In this document: piece after piece, positions 8,582-18,288 of the stretch | Position numbering within the stretch: position 1 is the stretch's first letter | Layout of the letters: every line of letters begins with the position of its first letter | Assembly (NCBI RefSeq): GCF_001444425.1 | Contig: NZ_CP013189.1 | Location: forward strand, 2,480,001-2,544,000 | Direction of reading: 5' to 3' | Source: Pseudohongiella spirulinae | Lineage (GTDB): Bacteria > Pseudomonadota > Gammaproteobacteria > Pseudomonadales > Pseudohongiellaceae | DNA length: 64,000 nucleotides | The notes under the pieces: model-generated | Seen by the model: only the letters and a program-made list of their open reading frames with translations | Databases searched by the model: none | What the model was told of the DNA's origin: nothing | Made by a program: the position numbers and the translations under genes

Positions 8582-10222
8582 ATGTTTGACCTGGAACTCA
8601 AGAACTCGCTGGTACAGGCCGGATTGCTGAATGCCGATCTGGCAAATCAATATCTGCGTGACGCTCAGCAGCAAGACATCTCTTTCACGGGATTGCTGGC
8701 AAATAAAAAAGTGATCTGTGAAAAACAACTGGCACAGACCATTGCCAGTCTTTTTGCCCTGCCCTGGATCGACGCCTTTTGCTTTGACTTCGACCTTCCC
8801 GGGACACTGGACCTTGATCTGGAACACCTGAACAGGCGGCAGATCCTGCCTGCTTTCAAGTGGCAGGGGAAGCTGCTTGTTTTATTCGCCGACCCCGCTC
8901 GCCTCGCAGAAATCGATGCGCTGCAATCCCGGCTCAAACAGCCAGTCACTGCCGTGGTGACCGGTCATCAGTGTCTGAAAAAGGCGTTCCGGGACCTTTT
9001 AACAAGCAAGCATCAGACAATTGTTGACGCTACCGCACAAGAGGTACCCGTTGAAACAAATGAACACCAGGAACCTGCTGTTCACTTTGTAGAACGGGCG
9101 CTTAACAATGCCATCAAATGCGGGGCCTCGGACATACACTTTGAACCCGGCGATCGAAGCTTCCGGGTGAGAATCCGCCGTGACGGCATTCTCTATGAAT
9201 CCGCTACTGCCCCCTCATCACTGCACAGAAAAATCATTTCACGCCTGAAGATCATGGCTGAGCTGGATATTACCGAGCGACGCAGACCACAGGATGGCAG
9301 ACTGTCATTCTCGTCAACTGCTGGCAACAGCACCGACATGCGTATCAGCACACTGCCCACCCTATGGGGTGAAAAAATTGTTCTGCGTATCGTTGGCAAC
9401 GGTCCTCAGCGCATCCACCCAGACGCGCTGGGGTTCGATACACAGCAGCACAAATTGTTCATGCAGGCTTTAGGCCGCTCCCAGGGCATGATCCTGGTAA
9501 CCGGCCCCACCGGGAGCGGCAAATCCATCACACTTTTTTCAGCGCTCGCCTATCTGAACGATGTCGGGAAAAACATTTTCACCGTCGAAGATCCGGTTGA
9601 GTCCATTGTCCCCGGCCTGAATCAGGTCAGTGTCATCCGTAAATCGGGCCTGGACTTCAGCTGCGCTCTGCGCGCTTTTCTGCGCCAGGACCCGGACATC
9701 ATCATGGTTGGCGAAGTGCGCGACAGTGAAACGGCTGAAATTGCTGTCAAGGCGGCACAAACAGGCCATCTGTTGCTGACCACCCTGCACACCAACAGCG
9801 CGGCCGAAGCCATTACCCGGCTTCAGAACATGGGCATTGCCACCTACAATACTGCCGGGGCGGTAATACTGATCATTGCCCAGCGTCTGTGTCGGCGGCT
9901 ATGCGCTCACTGCAAATCATCCACGCAACTTCCGGATCAAGCGCTCAGGCAAGCCGGGATGTCGGATTCAATGATCAAGAAAGCAGTTCTGTTTGATCCG
10001 GTGGGATGTGCACACTGTCATCAGGGCTATCAGGGACGCCTGGCACTTTTTGAGATGATTCCTGTCGATCAGACTATATCGCATCTTATCACCTCGCAAG
10101 CCGACGCCGCCAGGATACGCGCTGCAGCCGATCAGGCCGGGCACCAGAGGCTGCGGCAAAATGGTCTGGCACAAGTTGCCGCCGGCCAAACCACACTGGC
10201 CGAAATTGATCGGGTGTGCTGA
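8582..10222 (+). CDS. pilB: Type IV pilus extension ATPase PilB
   Basis: 546 aa, GspE/PilB family hexameric ATPase that powers pilus extension at the inner membrane. An N-terminal MshEN-like domain spans about 1-150. The Asp box is at about 184-188 (DIHFEP), Walker A at 308-315 (GPTGSGKS), Walker B around 371-381 (PDIIMVGEVRD) and the His box at about 399-405 (LTTLHTNSA). A tetracysteine zinc site is present (CRRLCAHC, then GCAHC). The start has AAGGA upstream. Its stop overlaps the pilC start by one base (TGATG). Confidence 0.96.
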   Translation: MFDLELKNSLVQAGLLNADLANQYLRDAQQQDISFTGLLANKKVICEKQLAQTIASLFALPWIDAFCFDFDLPGTLDLDLEHLNRRQILPAFKWQGKLLVLFADPARLAEIDALQSRLKQPVTAVVTGHQCLKKAFRDLLTSKHQTIVDATAQEVPVETNEHQEPAVHFVERALNNAIKCGASDIHFEPGDRSFRVRIRRDGILYESATAPSSLHRKIISRLKIMAELDITERRRPQDGRLSFSSTAGNSTDMRISTLPTLWGEKIVLRIVGNGPQRIHPDALGFDTQQHKLFMQALGRSQGMILVTGPTGSGKSITLFSALAYLNDVGKNIFTVEDPVESIVPGLNQVSVIRKSGLDFSCALRAFLRQDPDIIMVGEVRDSETAEIAVKAAQTGHLLLTTLHTNSAAEAITRLQNMGIATYNTAGAVILIIAQRLCRRLCAHCKSSTQLPDQALRQAGMSDSMIKKAVLFDPVGCAHCHQGYQGRLALFEMIPVDQTISHLITSQADAARIRAAADQAGHQRLRQNGLAQVAAGQTTLAEIDRVC

Positions 10223-11424
10223 TGGCCGGTCTCAGCGTCTATCAATGGCGGGGATACGACCGCGAACAGCGGGTAGTCAGCGGGCAGCTTCAGGCCAACA
10301 ACAAACAGGCTGTCAAAGTACAACTACTCGCTGAAGGCGTCATTGTCACCTCAGCAAAAAAAATTCGGCAAGAACGCGCTGCCATCAAATTACCGCACAA
10401 AAAAATGATTCTTGATGCGTTGGAACAACTGGCCAACCTGCTTTCCGCAGGCCTGCCACTAACCCAGGCACTGGATGTGATCGCCGGTGCGAATGCCAAC
10501 CGCGCCTTGCACACACTGCTGCTGAATATCCACCAGCAGATTTCAAGGGGTTCGACGCTGACCGAGGCACTGCGTCAGCACCCACGATGCTTTCAGACAT
10601 TGACGATCAACCTGATCGGCATAGGCGAGACATCAGGCAAACTGGAACAGATGCTGACCCAGGTCTGTATTATGCAACGCCAACAAATGCATACACGTGC
10701 GCTGCTGATCAGGGCCATGCAATATCCCGCCATCGTACTGACCGTTGCCGTATTGGTCATCTGGCTGATGCTGACGCGTATCGTACCCGCGTTTGCAGGC
10801 AATTACGAAAGCCTGGATGCCGAGTTACCAGCTCTAACCCAGTCTGTCATGCATGTGGCCCAGCTGGCAAACTCCTGCGGCCCCGGGGTCCTGATCGTCG
10901 CGGTGCTGATCAGTGTGAGTTGGGTGGCTATTCAGAGACGCTCATCAAGAGTCGGGCTCTGGACAGATAGACACCTGCAATCAATTCCGATCCTTGGACA
11001 CATTATTCAGTCTGGCACGCTTCACAGAATATGCTTCACACTGGCTATCACGATGCACAGTGGACTGAATCTACTTGCATGCCTGCAGGCAGCAGCAAAA
11101 GCCTGTGGCAACCGGTATTACGAGCAGCAGTTAAAATCGATCGCCGTACAAATAGAAAAAGGTGACTCTCTGTACCAGGCAGTTCGCACCGCAGGCGCAT
11201 TTCCGGTTATGATTGAGCAGATGGTTAAAGCTGGTGAGGAATCCGGCACATTGGAGAACATGCTGCAGAAATGCGCTGTTCATTACAGGGAGTCGCTGGA
11301 GTCATCGGTTCACGTGCTGACCAGTCTGCTTGAGCCGCTTCTGATGACCGTACTGGGACTGGTTATAGGCATTCTGATGCTTGCCATGTACCTGCCAGTC
11401 TTCAATCTGGGATCTGTGTTATGA
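10222..11424 (+). CDS. pilC: Type IV pilus inner-membrane platform protein PilC
   Basis: 400 aa from the ATG at 10222 that shares a base with the pilB stop; a GTG at 10216 is also in frame. GspF/PilC family with two homologous cytoplasmic helical domains (LEQLANLLSAGLPLTQALDV and ITMHSGLNLLACLQAAAKAC), each with the GxxLxxAL pattern, followed by membrane segments (YPAIVLTVAVLVIWLMLTRI and LLMTVLGLVIGILMLAMYLP). It couples PilB to the pilin pool. Encoded between pilB and pilD with overlaps at both ends, so this is one operon. Confidence 0.95.
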   Translation: MAGLSVYQWRGYDREQRVVSGQLQANNKQAVKVQLLAEGVIVTSAKKIRQERAAIKLPHKKMILDALEQLANLLSAGLPLTQALDVIAGANANRALHTLLLNIHQQISRGSTLTEALRQHPRCFQTLTINLIGIGETSGKLEQMLTQVCIMQRQQMHTRALLIRAMQYPAIVLTVAVLVIWLMLTRIVPAFAGNYESLDAELPALTQSVMHVAQLANSCGPGVLIVAVLISVSWVAIQRRSSRVGLWTDRHLQSIPILGHIIQSGTLHRICFTLAITMHSGLNLLACLQAAAKACGNRYYEQQLKSIAVQIEKGDSLYQAVRTAGAFPVMIEQMVKAGEESGTLENMLQKCAVHYRESLESSVHVLTSLLEPLLMTVLGLVIGILMLAMYLPVFNLGSVL

Positions 11425-12323
11425 CAATTTTGGATATCATGGCCGAGTCAGCGCCTCTTACGATTGCGCTGGCCACCTTGCTCGGCCTGTTAGTGGGCAG
11501 TTTTCTTAATGTCGTGATCTACCGTCTGCCTTTGATGCTGCAACGCGAATGGCAGCAGCAGTGTCTGGAGTTTTTGCAGTGCGATGCGAAATCTCTGAAA
11601 GTTGAAGACCCCATACCAGAACATAAAACTTTCAACCTGCTGAAACCCGACTCGCACTGCCCGGTCTGCAAAAATCCGGTCAAACCGTGGCAGAATATCC
11701 CGGTGATCAGCTATTTGCTGATGAAGGGCCGATGTGGCCACTGTAAAACGCGCATTCATTGGCGCTACCCGGTCGTCGAACTCTGCACTGCGCTCCTGTC
11801 AGGCCTGGTAGCCTGGAAATTCGGTGCCACACCGGTAACAATCAGCGCCCTGATTCTGCTTTGGTCGCTGGTCACACTGACCGTGATCGACATTGACCAC
11901 CAGTTATTGCCGGACAATATTACACTGCCGCTGCTGTGGCTTGGCCTGCTGCTGAGCCTCAGTGACTATGGCCTCGGGACCACCCCGACCGATGCGTTGC
12001 TGGGTGCAACAGTTGGTTATATGAGTCTGTGGAGTATTTACTGGGTTTTCAAACTACTGACCGGCCGGGAGGGCATGGGGTACGGCGATTTCAAACTGTT
12101 GGCCGTGCTGGGTGCCTGGATGGGCTGGCAACAGCTTCTGGGCATTATTATCCTCTCTTCCCTGGCAGGAGCCATCATTGGCATCGTGCTGACTATTGTT
12201 GCCGGCAGAGATAAAAACATCCCCATGTCCTTTGGGCCTTATCTGGCCATCGCGGGCTTTATTGCGCTCATCTGGGGCGATACCATAAACGCATGGTACA
12301 TGGTCACAGTGGCAGGACAATAA
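11421..12323 (+). CDS. pilD: Prepilin peptidase / N-methyltransferase
   Basis: 300 aa, A24 aspartic membrane protease that removes the PilA leader and methylates the new N-terminal Phe. The N-terminal part has a zinc-type tetracysteine set: Cys80/Cys83 (CPVC) and Cys105/Cys108 (CGHC), as in bifunctional enzymes. Catalytic Asp motifs are visible in IDIDHQLLPD (about 156-165) and GYGDFK. Several hydrophobic helices cover the C-terminal two thirds. It starts inside the end of pilC (ATGA overlap). Confidence 0.97.
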   Translation: MTILDIMAESAPLTIALATLLGLLVGSFLNVVIYRLPLMLQREWQQQCLEFLQCDAKSLKVEDPIPEHKTFNLLKPDSHCPVCKNPVKPWQNIPVISYLLMKGRCGHCKTRIHWRYPVVELCTALLSGLVAWKFGATPVTISALILLWSLVTLTVIDIDHQLLPDNITLPLLWLGLLLSLSDYGLGTTPTDALLGATVGYMSLWSIYWVFKLLTGREGMGYGDFKLLAVLGAWMGWQQLLGIIILSSLAGAIIGIVLTIVAGRDKNIPMSFGPYLAIAGFIALIWGDTINAWYMVTVAGQ

Positions 12324-12356
12324 GCTAACCGACGCGAGTTGATATAGAGTGATTCT

Positions 12357-12971
12357 ATGCAATTAAAGGCAAATAAATTGATCATTGGCATCACTGGCGG
12401 TATCGGCAGTGGAAAAACGGCGGCAACCGACCAGTTTGCGGCACTGGGCATAGAGGTAATTGATGCCGATCGACTGTCCCGGGAAGTTGTCAAACCCGGC
12501 TCGCCTGCCCTGCAAGCCATTGCCGGTCATTTTGGTGCTGGCAAGATCCTCACAGAAGATGGACAACTAAACCGGCGCGCTTTGCGACAGATCATATTCA
12601 CGGATCATGACGCCAAAAAATGGCTTGAACAGTTGCTGCACCCGCTGATCCGTCAGGAAATTGTATTGGGCCTGCAAAACAGTCAATCGCCGTATACCAT
12701 ACTCGCATCGCCTTTATTGCTGGAAACTGACCAACAGACTTTGTGCTCCCGTATCCTGCTGATCGACGCCCCGGAGGAACTGCAAATCCGTCGCACAGCC
12801 GACCGGGATCAAAGTGATGAGGCCAGTGTAAGAGCCATCATGCAAACCCAGATGCCCCGCCATCAACGCCGCAGTCACGCGGACGACATCATCGTTAACG
12901 ACGGCACCCTGGAACAACTTCATCAGGCCGTTAAAGACCTTCATCAGACATATCTGGAACTAGCCCAATGA
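12357..12971 (+). CDS. coaE: Dephospho-CoA kinase
   Basis: 204 aa. Catalyses the last step of CoA synthesis, phosphorylation of the 3'-hydroxyl of dephospho-CoA. The P-loop GGIGSGKT lies at 14-21. The substrate-side [10 protein letters not shown] segment and the LID-like helix with RHQRRSHAD are present, as is HPLIRQEI. It sits 33 bp after pilD and overlaps yacG by 4 bp; pilBCD-coaE-yacG is a classic gammaproteobacterial order. Confidence 0.96.
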   Translation: MQLKANKLIIGITGGIGSGKTAATDQFAALGIEVIDADRLSREVVKPGSPALQAIAGHFGAGKILTEDGQLNRRALRQIIFTDHDAKKWLEQLLHPLIRQEIVLGLQNSQSPYTILASPLLLETDQQTLCSRILLIDAPEELQIRRTADRDQSDEASVRAIMQTQMPRHQRRSHADDIIVNDGTLEQLHQAVKDLHQTYLELAQ

Positions 12972-13180
12972 GCACACGCGACCTGAAAGTGAATTGTCCG
13001 ACCTGCCATGAAATCGTAGCCTGGGTGGAAAGTAATAGATACCGTCCCTTCTGCTCTGAGCGCTGCAAGCTGATAGACTTCGGCGAATGGGCCAGCGAGC
13101 GCCACAGCATTCCCGGTGAACCGGTGGATCCGGAACAATTGATGGCGGCGTCCCGCCCGGACGAATACAGCGACAATTAA
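12968..13180 (+). CDS. yacG: DNA gyrase inhibitor / zinc protein YacG
   Basis: 70 aa. A small zinc protein with Cys10, Cys13, Cys29 and Cys33 (CPTC and CSERC), followed by the conserved [11 protein letters not shown] segment. The E. coli homologue binds GyrB and inhibits gyrase. It is translationally coupled to coaE by a 4-bp overlap and ends 4 bp before the Nudix gene. Confidence 0.95.
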   Translation: MSTRDLKVNCPTCHEIVAWVESNRYRPFCSERCKLIDFGEWASERHSIPGEPVDPEQLMAASRPDEYSDN

Positions 13181-13184
13181 TACG

Positions 13185-14180
13185 ATGGCCGAAACAACAG
13201 CAAGCACCCGGATTGTGCATGTAGCCGTCGGTGTCATTAGAAACAACATTGGAGAAATTCTTGTCTCGCGTCGCAGCGCGGCGCAGCACATGGGCGGCTT
13301 CTGGGAGTTTCCGGGCGGCAAGGTAGAGCCCGGAGAATCCGTTCGACAGGCTCTGTCAAGAGAGCTGCTTGAAGAGCTGAATATCACGGTAAGCGCCGAA
13401 AGCCTGCAACCGCTGTGCTGCATCCGTCATGACTACCCGGATAAATCCGTACTGCTGGATGTCTGGCAGACCGATCGCTACAACGGCGCACCACTGGGCA
13501 TGGAAGGCCAACCTCTGCGCTGGGTTGCCGCTGACAAACTGGTCGCTGATGAGTTTCCGCCCGGCAATCGCGGCATCATTCGCGCCCTTCGCCTGCCGCG
13601 ACGACTTATGCTGATCAATTGCGACGAACAACTGACTCGTAACCTGCCCGTGACAAGCAAACTCCCCGATCGCAGCCTGATCCGATTGCGTTTTATGGGA
13701 CAGGAACAAAGCTTTGGTGAGTACCTGCATACATTAAACGTATTAGTGCCGGATATCACACATGACATCCTGGTGGACCTCCCGACAGCCAGGGTAGAAC
13801 AGCAAGCGCTTGTCGAGCTGAGGGAAAGTCACAGGCAAATTAAAGGTTTTTTTGCCAACCGCCATGTGGCGCAGTCGATGACCAGCCGCCCGGACGGTGA
13901 TGATCTGATATTTGGTTGTGCGACTCATAACGCAGCGGAAGTCAGCACGGCCAGACAACTGGGCGCTGACTTTGTCATCATTTCACCGGTACTGCCAAGC
14001 CGCAGTCATCCGCAAGACCCAGGCCTGGGATGGAAGCAATTCAGCGAACTGGCCGGGCTGTTCCCGGGGCCGGCATTTGCGATGGGAGGCATGACACATC
14101 AGGATCTTGAATCAGCCATGGCAGCCGGTGCTCACGGTATCGCCGGCATTTCCATGTTCAATGTGTCAACTTCGGTATGA
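13185..14180 (+). CDS. Nudix hydrolase fused to a thiamine-phosphate-synthase-like domain
   Basis: 331 aa with two domains. Residues 1-135 form a MutT-type Nudix domain with the box starting at GGKVEPGESV and ending RELLEELNI (about 44-67), including catalytic Glu60, Glu63 and Glu64; this predicts hydrolysis of 8-oxo-dGTP-like nucleotides. Residues 150-331 look like a ThiE/TenI TIM barrel (GCATHNAAEVSTARQLGADF, PVLPSRSHP and an AMGGMT phosphate-binding strand). This fused form is known in pseudomonads and relatives. Whether the second domain is active is unknown. Its last 15 bp overlap the convergent argJ gene. Confidence 0.9.
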   Translation: MAETTASTRIVHVAVGVIRNNIGEILVSRRSAAQHMGGFWEFPGGKVEPGESVRQALSRELLEELNITVSAESLQPLCCIRHDYPDKSVLLDVWQTDRYNGAPLGMEGQPLRWVAADKLVADEFPPGNRGIIRALRLPRRLMLINCDEQLTRNLPVTSKLPDRSLIRLRFMGQEQSFGEYLHTLNVLVPDITHDILVDLPTARVEQQALVELRESHRQIKGFFANRHVAQSMTSRPDGDDLIFGCATHNAAEVSTARQLGADFVIISPVLPSRSHPQDPGLGWKQFSELAGLFPGPAFAMGGMTHQDLESAMAAGAHGIAGISMFNVSTSV

Positions 14181-15389
14181 GGCATTAATCCGTACGTACT
14201 CTTCCGATAAATCGGAGGTCCATACAGTCTCAGAAACCTGCCCGCGACCGAGTTCTATGCGCAGCTCGATATTTTCCTGACTCATGATCGACTGACCTTG
14301 CGCCTCGGTATAGTCTGGCGCCAGACCTCCCTGATTGACCAGAGCCACATCGCCCAGATAAATGTCAATCAGATCCACGTTAAGATCAGCAACACCTGCG
14401 CGGCCTATCGCTGCCAGGATACGTCCCCAGTTAGGGTCTGATGCTGTCAGTGCAGTTTTGACCAGGGGCGATTCGGCAATAGCATATGCCACCTTCAGAC
14501 ATTCTTGCGAATCCGCACCGCCGTTCACCTGGACCGTGACAAATTTGCGGGCGCCTTCGGCGTCGTGAATAATCTGTCTCGCCAACCCAATCATCAGATT
14601 ATTCAACAAGTCACTGAATTGAGCCAGCAGATCACTGTCAGTTTCATCAATAACTACGCCACTGGCACCACTGGCCACCAGCATGCAGCAGTCATTGGTC
14701 GAGGTATCGCCATCAACAGTGATGCGGTTAAACGAATATTCAACAGCCGTGCGCAGCAGGTTTTGCAACAGCTCCTGAGCAATGTCGGCGTCAGTAGCAA
14801 CAAACGCCAGCATGGTCGCCATATTGGGCTTGATCATGCCGGCACCTTTGGTGATGCCGGTCACAGTGATGCGCTGGCCCTGATGTTCGAGCGAAACCGA
14901 CAGACCTTTGGGGCGGGTATCGGTGGTCATAATTCCCTTCGCCGCCATCAACCAATTGTCGGCCTGCAATGCGTCCATGGCACCCGGCAAAGCAGCAACA
15001 ATTTTTTGAGCAGGCAGTCGCTCACCGATAACACCGGTAGAGAATGGCAATACCTGATCGGCGCTGACACCTGTCAATTCCGCCAGCGACTGACAGCAGT
15101 TGCGGGCATCTGCCATGCCTTGCTGGCCGGTACCAGCATTCGCATTACCGGTATTGATCAACAGATAGCGGGCACGCCCCTGACTGCTTTGCAGGTATTG
15201 TCTGGCCAGCACCACTGGTGCCGCACAAAACGCATTCTGGGTGAACACACCGGCTGTCCGGCATTGTGCCGACAGGGCCATAACCACCACATCATAGCGA
15301 TTGGCATAACGAACTCCCGCCTGCACAGCGGCAATTTTGACACCCTCGATCGGCAACAACCGATCCAGATCCTGCTTTCCTGTTGCCAT
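14166..15389 (-). CDS. argJ: Bifunctional ornithine acetyltransferase / N-acetylglutamate synthase
   Basis: 407 aa. ArgJ moves acetyl between N-acetylornithine and glutamate, closing the cyclic arginine pathway. The precursor self-cleaves before a Thr nucleophile, seen as Thr192 in KGAGMIKPNMATML. Other conserved parts are LLINTGNANAGTG, TVDGDTSTND and the terminal YVRINASYRS. It lies 21 bp after secA on the same strand. Its 3' end overlaps the Nudix gene by 15 bp tail to tail, leaving no room for a private terminator. Confidence 0.97.
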   Translation of the reverse strand: MATGKQDLDRLLPIEGVKIAAVQAGVRYANRYDVVVMALSAQCRTAGVFTQNAFCAAPVVLARQYLQSSQGRARYLLINTGNANAGTGQQGMADARNCCQSLAELTGVSADQVLPFSTGVIGERLPAQKIVAALPGAMDALQADNWLMAAKGIMTTDTRPKGLSVSLEHQGQRITVTGITKGAGMIKPNMATMLAFVATDADIAQELLQNLLRTAVEYSFNRITVDGDTSTNDCCMLVASGASGVVIDETDSDLLAQFSDLLNNLMIGLARQIIHDAEGARKFVTVQVNGGADSQECLKVAYAIAESPLVKTALTASDPNWGRILAAIGRAGVADLNVDLIDIYLGDVALVNQGGLAPDYTEAQGQSIMSQENIELRIELGRGQVSETVWTSDLSEEYVRINASYRS

Positions 15390-15410
15390 TTATAACTCCA
15401 GTTACTACCG

Positions 15411-18173
15411 TTAACTCAAACGGCCATGACATTGTTTATATTTCTTGCCAGAACCGCAGGGACAAGGGTCATTACGTCCTGTCTTTGGCACCTCACGAAC
15501 AAACGGTGCCTTTTGTTCATCCGCTGCAGATGAGCCGGATGTCGTTCTTTCTTCGGCCTGCATGGCGCTGGCCTCAGAGTGCTGAAACTGCATTTTCTCT
15601 TTGGCGCGCTCGGCCTCTCTGGCCCTTTCAATGGCATCAATTTCATCAGGTGATCTGACCTGTACATGACTGAGGAATCGGATCACATCATGCTGCAGTC
15701 GAGACAGCAGACTCTCAAACAGTCCAAATGCCTCGCGCTTGTATTCCTGTTTAGGGTTCTTGCCTGCATAGCCGCGCAGGAAAATACCCTGGCGCAGGTG
15801 ATCCATCGCCTGCAAATGCTCTTTCCATAAGGTGTCGAGAATCTGCAGCACAATCTGCTTCTCGAGCAGTTTCATTTTTTCGCCCACTGTTTCCCGCTTG
15901 TTTTCGTAGGCTTCAGTGAGTGCATCCTTGATTTTCTCACGCAGGGTTTCCTCATAAAGCTTCTCATCCTCCTCCAGCCACTGCGCAACCGGCAGGTGAA
16001 TCGCAAATTCGGCTTCTATGGCTTTTTCAAGACCAGGAATATCCCACTGCTCAAAAATACTCTGCGGCGGCACATGGCTGCTGATGACCTCATCAGCCAC
16101 ATCGTTGCGCATATTACTGACCAGCTCGCCAATATCGTCGCTGGCCATGATTTCATTACGCTGACGATAGACTATGGTCCGCTGATCGTTGGCAACGTTA
16201 TCGTATTCCAGCAATTGCTTGCGGATATCGAAGTTGCGACCTTCCACCTTGCGTTGTGCCTTTTCGATGGATTTGGACACCATGCCGTGTTCGATGGCCT
16301 CGCCGCGTTCCATGCCTAAAGCCTGCATGATATTTTTGACTCGCTCCGAGGCAAAGATTCGCATCAGATTATCTTCCAGCGATAAATAGAATCGCGAGTA
16401 ACCCGGGTCACCCTGTCTACCTGCACGACCTCTGAGCTGATTATCGATACGTCTTGATTCGTGCCGCTCGGTACCCACAATGTGCAGCCCACCTGCAGCG
16501 AGCACCTGATCGTGACGCTGCTGCCACGCGGCCTTGACCTCGGCAATCTGTTCAGGCGCCGGATTCTCCAGAGCGGCCACTTCAACTTCCCAGTTACCAC
16601 CCAACACGATATCCGTTCCCCGACCTGCCATGTTGGTGGCAATAGTGACCACACCTGGCCTGCCAGCCTGGGCAATAATCTGGGCTTCGCGCTCATGGAA
16701 TTTAGCGTTCAGAACTTCGTGCTCAATCTTTTCTTTGCGCAAAAAGGCTGACAGCATTTCCGAGGTTTCAATCGAAGCCGTACCCACCAGAACCGGTGCA
16801 CCAGCAGCGCTGAACTCTTTGATATCCCGCACAATCGCTTCAAATTTTTCCTCAATACTCATGAACACCAGGTCGTTCATATCACGACGCTGCATGGGCG
16901 TATTGGGTGGGATAACAACTACATCCAAGTCATAAATCTGTTTAAATTCAAAGGCCTCAGTGTCGGCTGTACCGGTCATGCCTGACAGCTTGTTGTACAG
17001 CCGGAAATAGTTCTGGAAGGTCGTTGAGGCCAGTGTCTGGCTTTCACTCTGAATTTCCAGACCTTCCTTGGCTTCGATCGCCTGATGCAAACCTTCAGAC
17101 AAACGCCGACCTTCCATGGTGCGACCGGTGTGCTCATCAATCAGAACGATACGGCCTTCCTTGACGATGTATTCAACATCTTTATGGAATAGATAATGGG
17201 CCTTGAGCGCGGAATGAATGTGGTGTAACAGGCCCAGGTTCGCGGCTGCGTAAAGGCTTTCTCCTTCTTTCAGCAACTGGCGCTCCGCCAGCAGCTGCTC
17301 AAGATATTCGTGACCCGCTTCCGTGAGTTCTACCTGGCGCGTTTTCTCGTCGACCATAAAATGGCCGGACTCGACTTTTTCCTGTCGTTCCAAAGCCAGA
17401 CCCGGTGTTGTCTCCGGCGGCGCATCGCCTTTTTCCAGTTTATCGATCAGCGTATTGATCATCTGATAAAGACGCGAGCTGTCTTCTGCCGCTCCCGAGA
17501 TAATCAATGGCGTACGAGCCTCGTCTATCAGGATGGAGTCCACTTCGTCAACGATTGCAAAGTTCAGGTCACGCTGCAGTTTATCTTCCACGCGAAACGC
17601 CATATTGTCACGCAGGTAATCGAACCCGAATTCGTTGTTGGTTCCGTAGGTAATCGATGCCTCGTAAGCGGCCTTCTTTTCCTGCGGCAATTGTCCGCCT
17701 ACAATTACACCAACAGTCAGGCCCAGGAATTCGTACAGTGGCCGCATCCAGTTAGCATCCCGGCTCGCCAGGTAGTCGTTGACGGTGACGATGTGCACAC
17801 CTTCGCCCGTCAGACCATTCAGATAGGCGGGCAATGTTGCCACCAGCGTTTTACCTTCACCGGTTTTCATTTCGGCAATATCACCCTGATTCAGGACCAT
17901 ACCGCCTATCATCTGGACATCAAAATGCCGCAGCCCCAGTGTTCTTTTACTGGCTTCGCGTACAACTGCAAACGCTTCAGGCAACAGGCTCTCCAACGAT
18001 TCACCTGCGTCATAGCGAGATTTGAACTCATCAGTTTTGCCTCGCAACTCAGCGTCAGAAAGCGCTTCCAGACCGCTTTCCAGCTCGTTTATCTTGCGGA
18101 CCATTTTTTGCAGTTTTTTGAGTTTACGGGAGTTACTGCTCCCGAAGATCTTGCTTAGAAACGATGTGCTCAT
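15411..18173 (-). CDS. secA: Preprotein translocase ATPase SecA
   Basis: 920 aa from the ATG at 18173 ([14 protein letters not shown]), the start that aligns with other SecA proteins; an upstream in-frame start adds 15 residues without support. It is the motor of the Sec translocon at the inner membrane. Walker A is at about 102-109 (MKTGEGKT) and the DEAD-like box is [15 protein letters not shown]. The helicase motifs [10 protein letters not shown] and NMAGRGTDI are present. The C-terminal zinc-binding SecB-interaction tail has Cys904, Cys906, Cys915 and His916 ([13 protein letters not shown]). No secM-like gene precedes it. Confidence 0.98.
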   Translation of the reverse strand: MSTSFLSKIFGSSNSRKLKKLQKMVRKINELESGLEALSDAELRGKTDEFKSRYDAGESLESLLPEAFAVVREASKRTLGLRHFDVQMIGGMVLNQGDIAEMKTGEGKTLVATLPAYLNGLTGEGVHIVTVNDYLASRDANWMRPLYEFLGLTVGVIVGGQLPQEKKAAYEASITYGTNNEFGFDYLRDNMAFRVEDKLQRDLNFAIVDEVDSILIDEARTPLIISGAAEDSSRLYQMINTLIDKLEKGDAPPETTPGLALERQEKVESGHFMVDEKTRQVELTEAGHEYLEQLLAERQLLKEGESLYAAANLGLLHHIHSALKAHYLFHKDVEYIVKEGRIVLIDEHTGRTMEGRRLSEGLHQAIEAKEGLEIQSESQTLASTTFQNYFRLYNKLSGMTGTADTEAFEFKQIYDLDVVVIPPNTPMQRRDMNDLVFMSIEEKFEAIVRDIKEFSAAGAPVLVGTASIETSEMLSAFLRKEKIEHEVLNAKFHEREAQIIAQAGRPGVVTIATNMAGRGTDIVLGGNWEVEVAALENPAPEQIAEVKAAWQQRHDQVLAAGGLHIVGTERHESRRIDNQLRGRAGRQGDPGYSRFYLSLEDNLMRIFASERVKNIMQALGMERGEAIEHGMVSKSIEKAQRKVEGRNFDIRKQLLEYDNVANDQRTIVYRQRNEIMASDDIGELVSNMRNDVADEVISSHVPPQSIFEQWDIPGLEKAIEAEFAIHLPVAQWLEEDEKLYEETLREKIKDALTEAYENKRETVGEKMKLLEKQIVLQILDTLWKEHLQAMDHLRQGIFLRGYAGKNPKQEYKREAFGLFESLLSRLQHDVIRFLSHVQVRSPDEIDAIERAREAERAKEKMQFQHSEASAMQAEERTTSGSSAADEQKAPFVREVPKTGRNDPCPCGSGKKYKQCHGRLS

Positions 18174-18207
18174 AATGACCTGATTAACTTTTTCAAATTT
18201 GGATATT

Positions 18208-18224
18208 CCGGATGACACATCCGG
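18208..18224 (-). other. Perfect hairpin upstream of secA
   Basis: CCGGATG (18208-18214) and CATCCGG (18218-18224) pair perfectly around a 3-nt loop, 35 bp upstream of the secA start and 65 bp past the M23 gene stop. No U tract follows, so it is not a standard intrinsic terminator. It could be a leader structure affecting secA expression or an mRNA 3'-end stabiliser. SecA synthesis is controlled post-transcriptionally in E. coli through secM, which is absent here; a link to this hairpin is only a guess. Confidence 0.35.
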
Positions 18225-18288
18225 TATCTGACACTCTTGATGGATTAGATTGCCAGGATTTCGGAACGGCTATTGCGACAGAGAAGAG

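Noticed and set aside
14505-15395. 296-codon open frame opposite argJ
   Set aside because: Antisense shadow; His/Gln-rich composition is the complement of argJ codons.
17310-18158. 282-codon open frame opposite secA
   Set aside because: Antisense shadow of a fully conserved secA; no start signal or family likeness.
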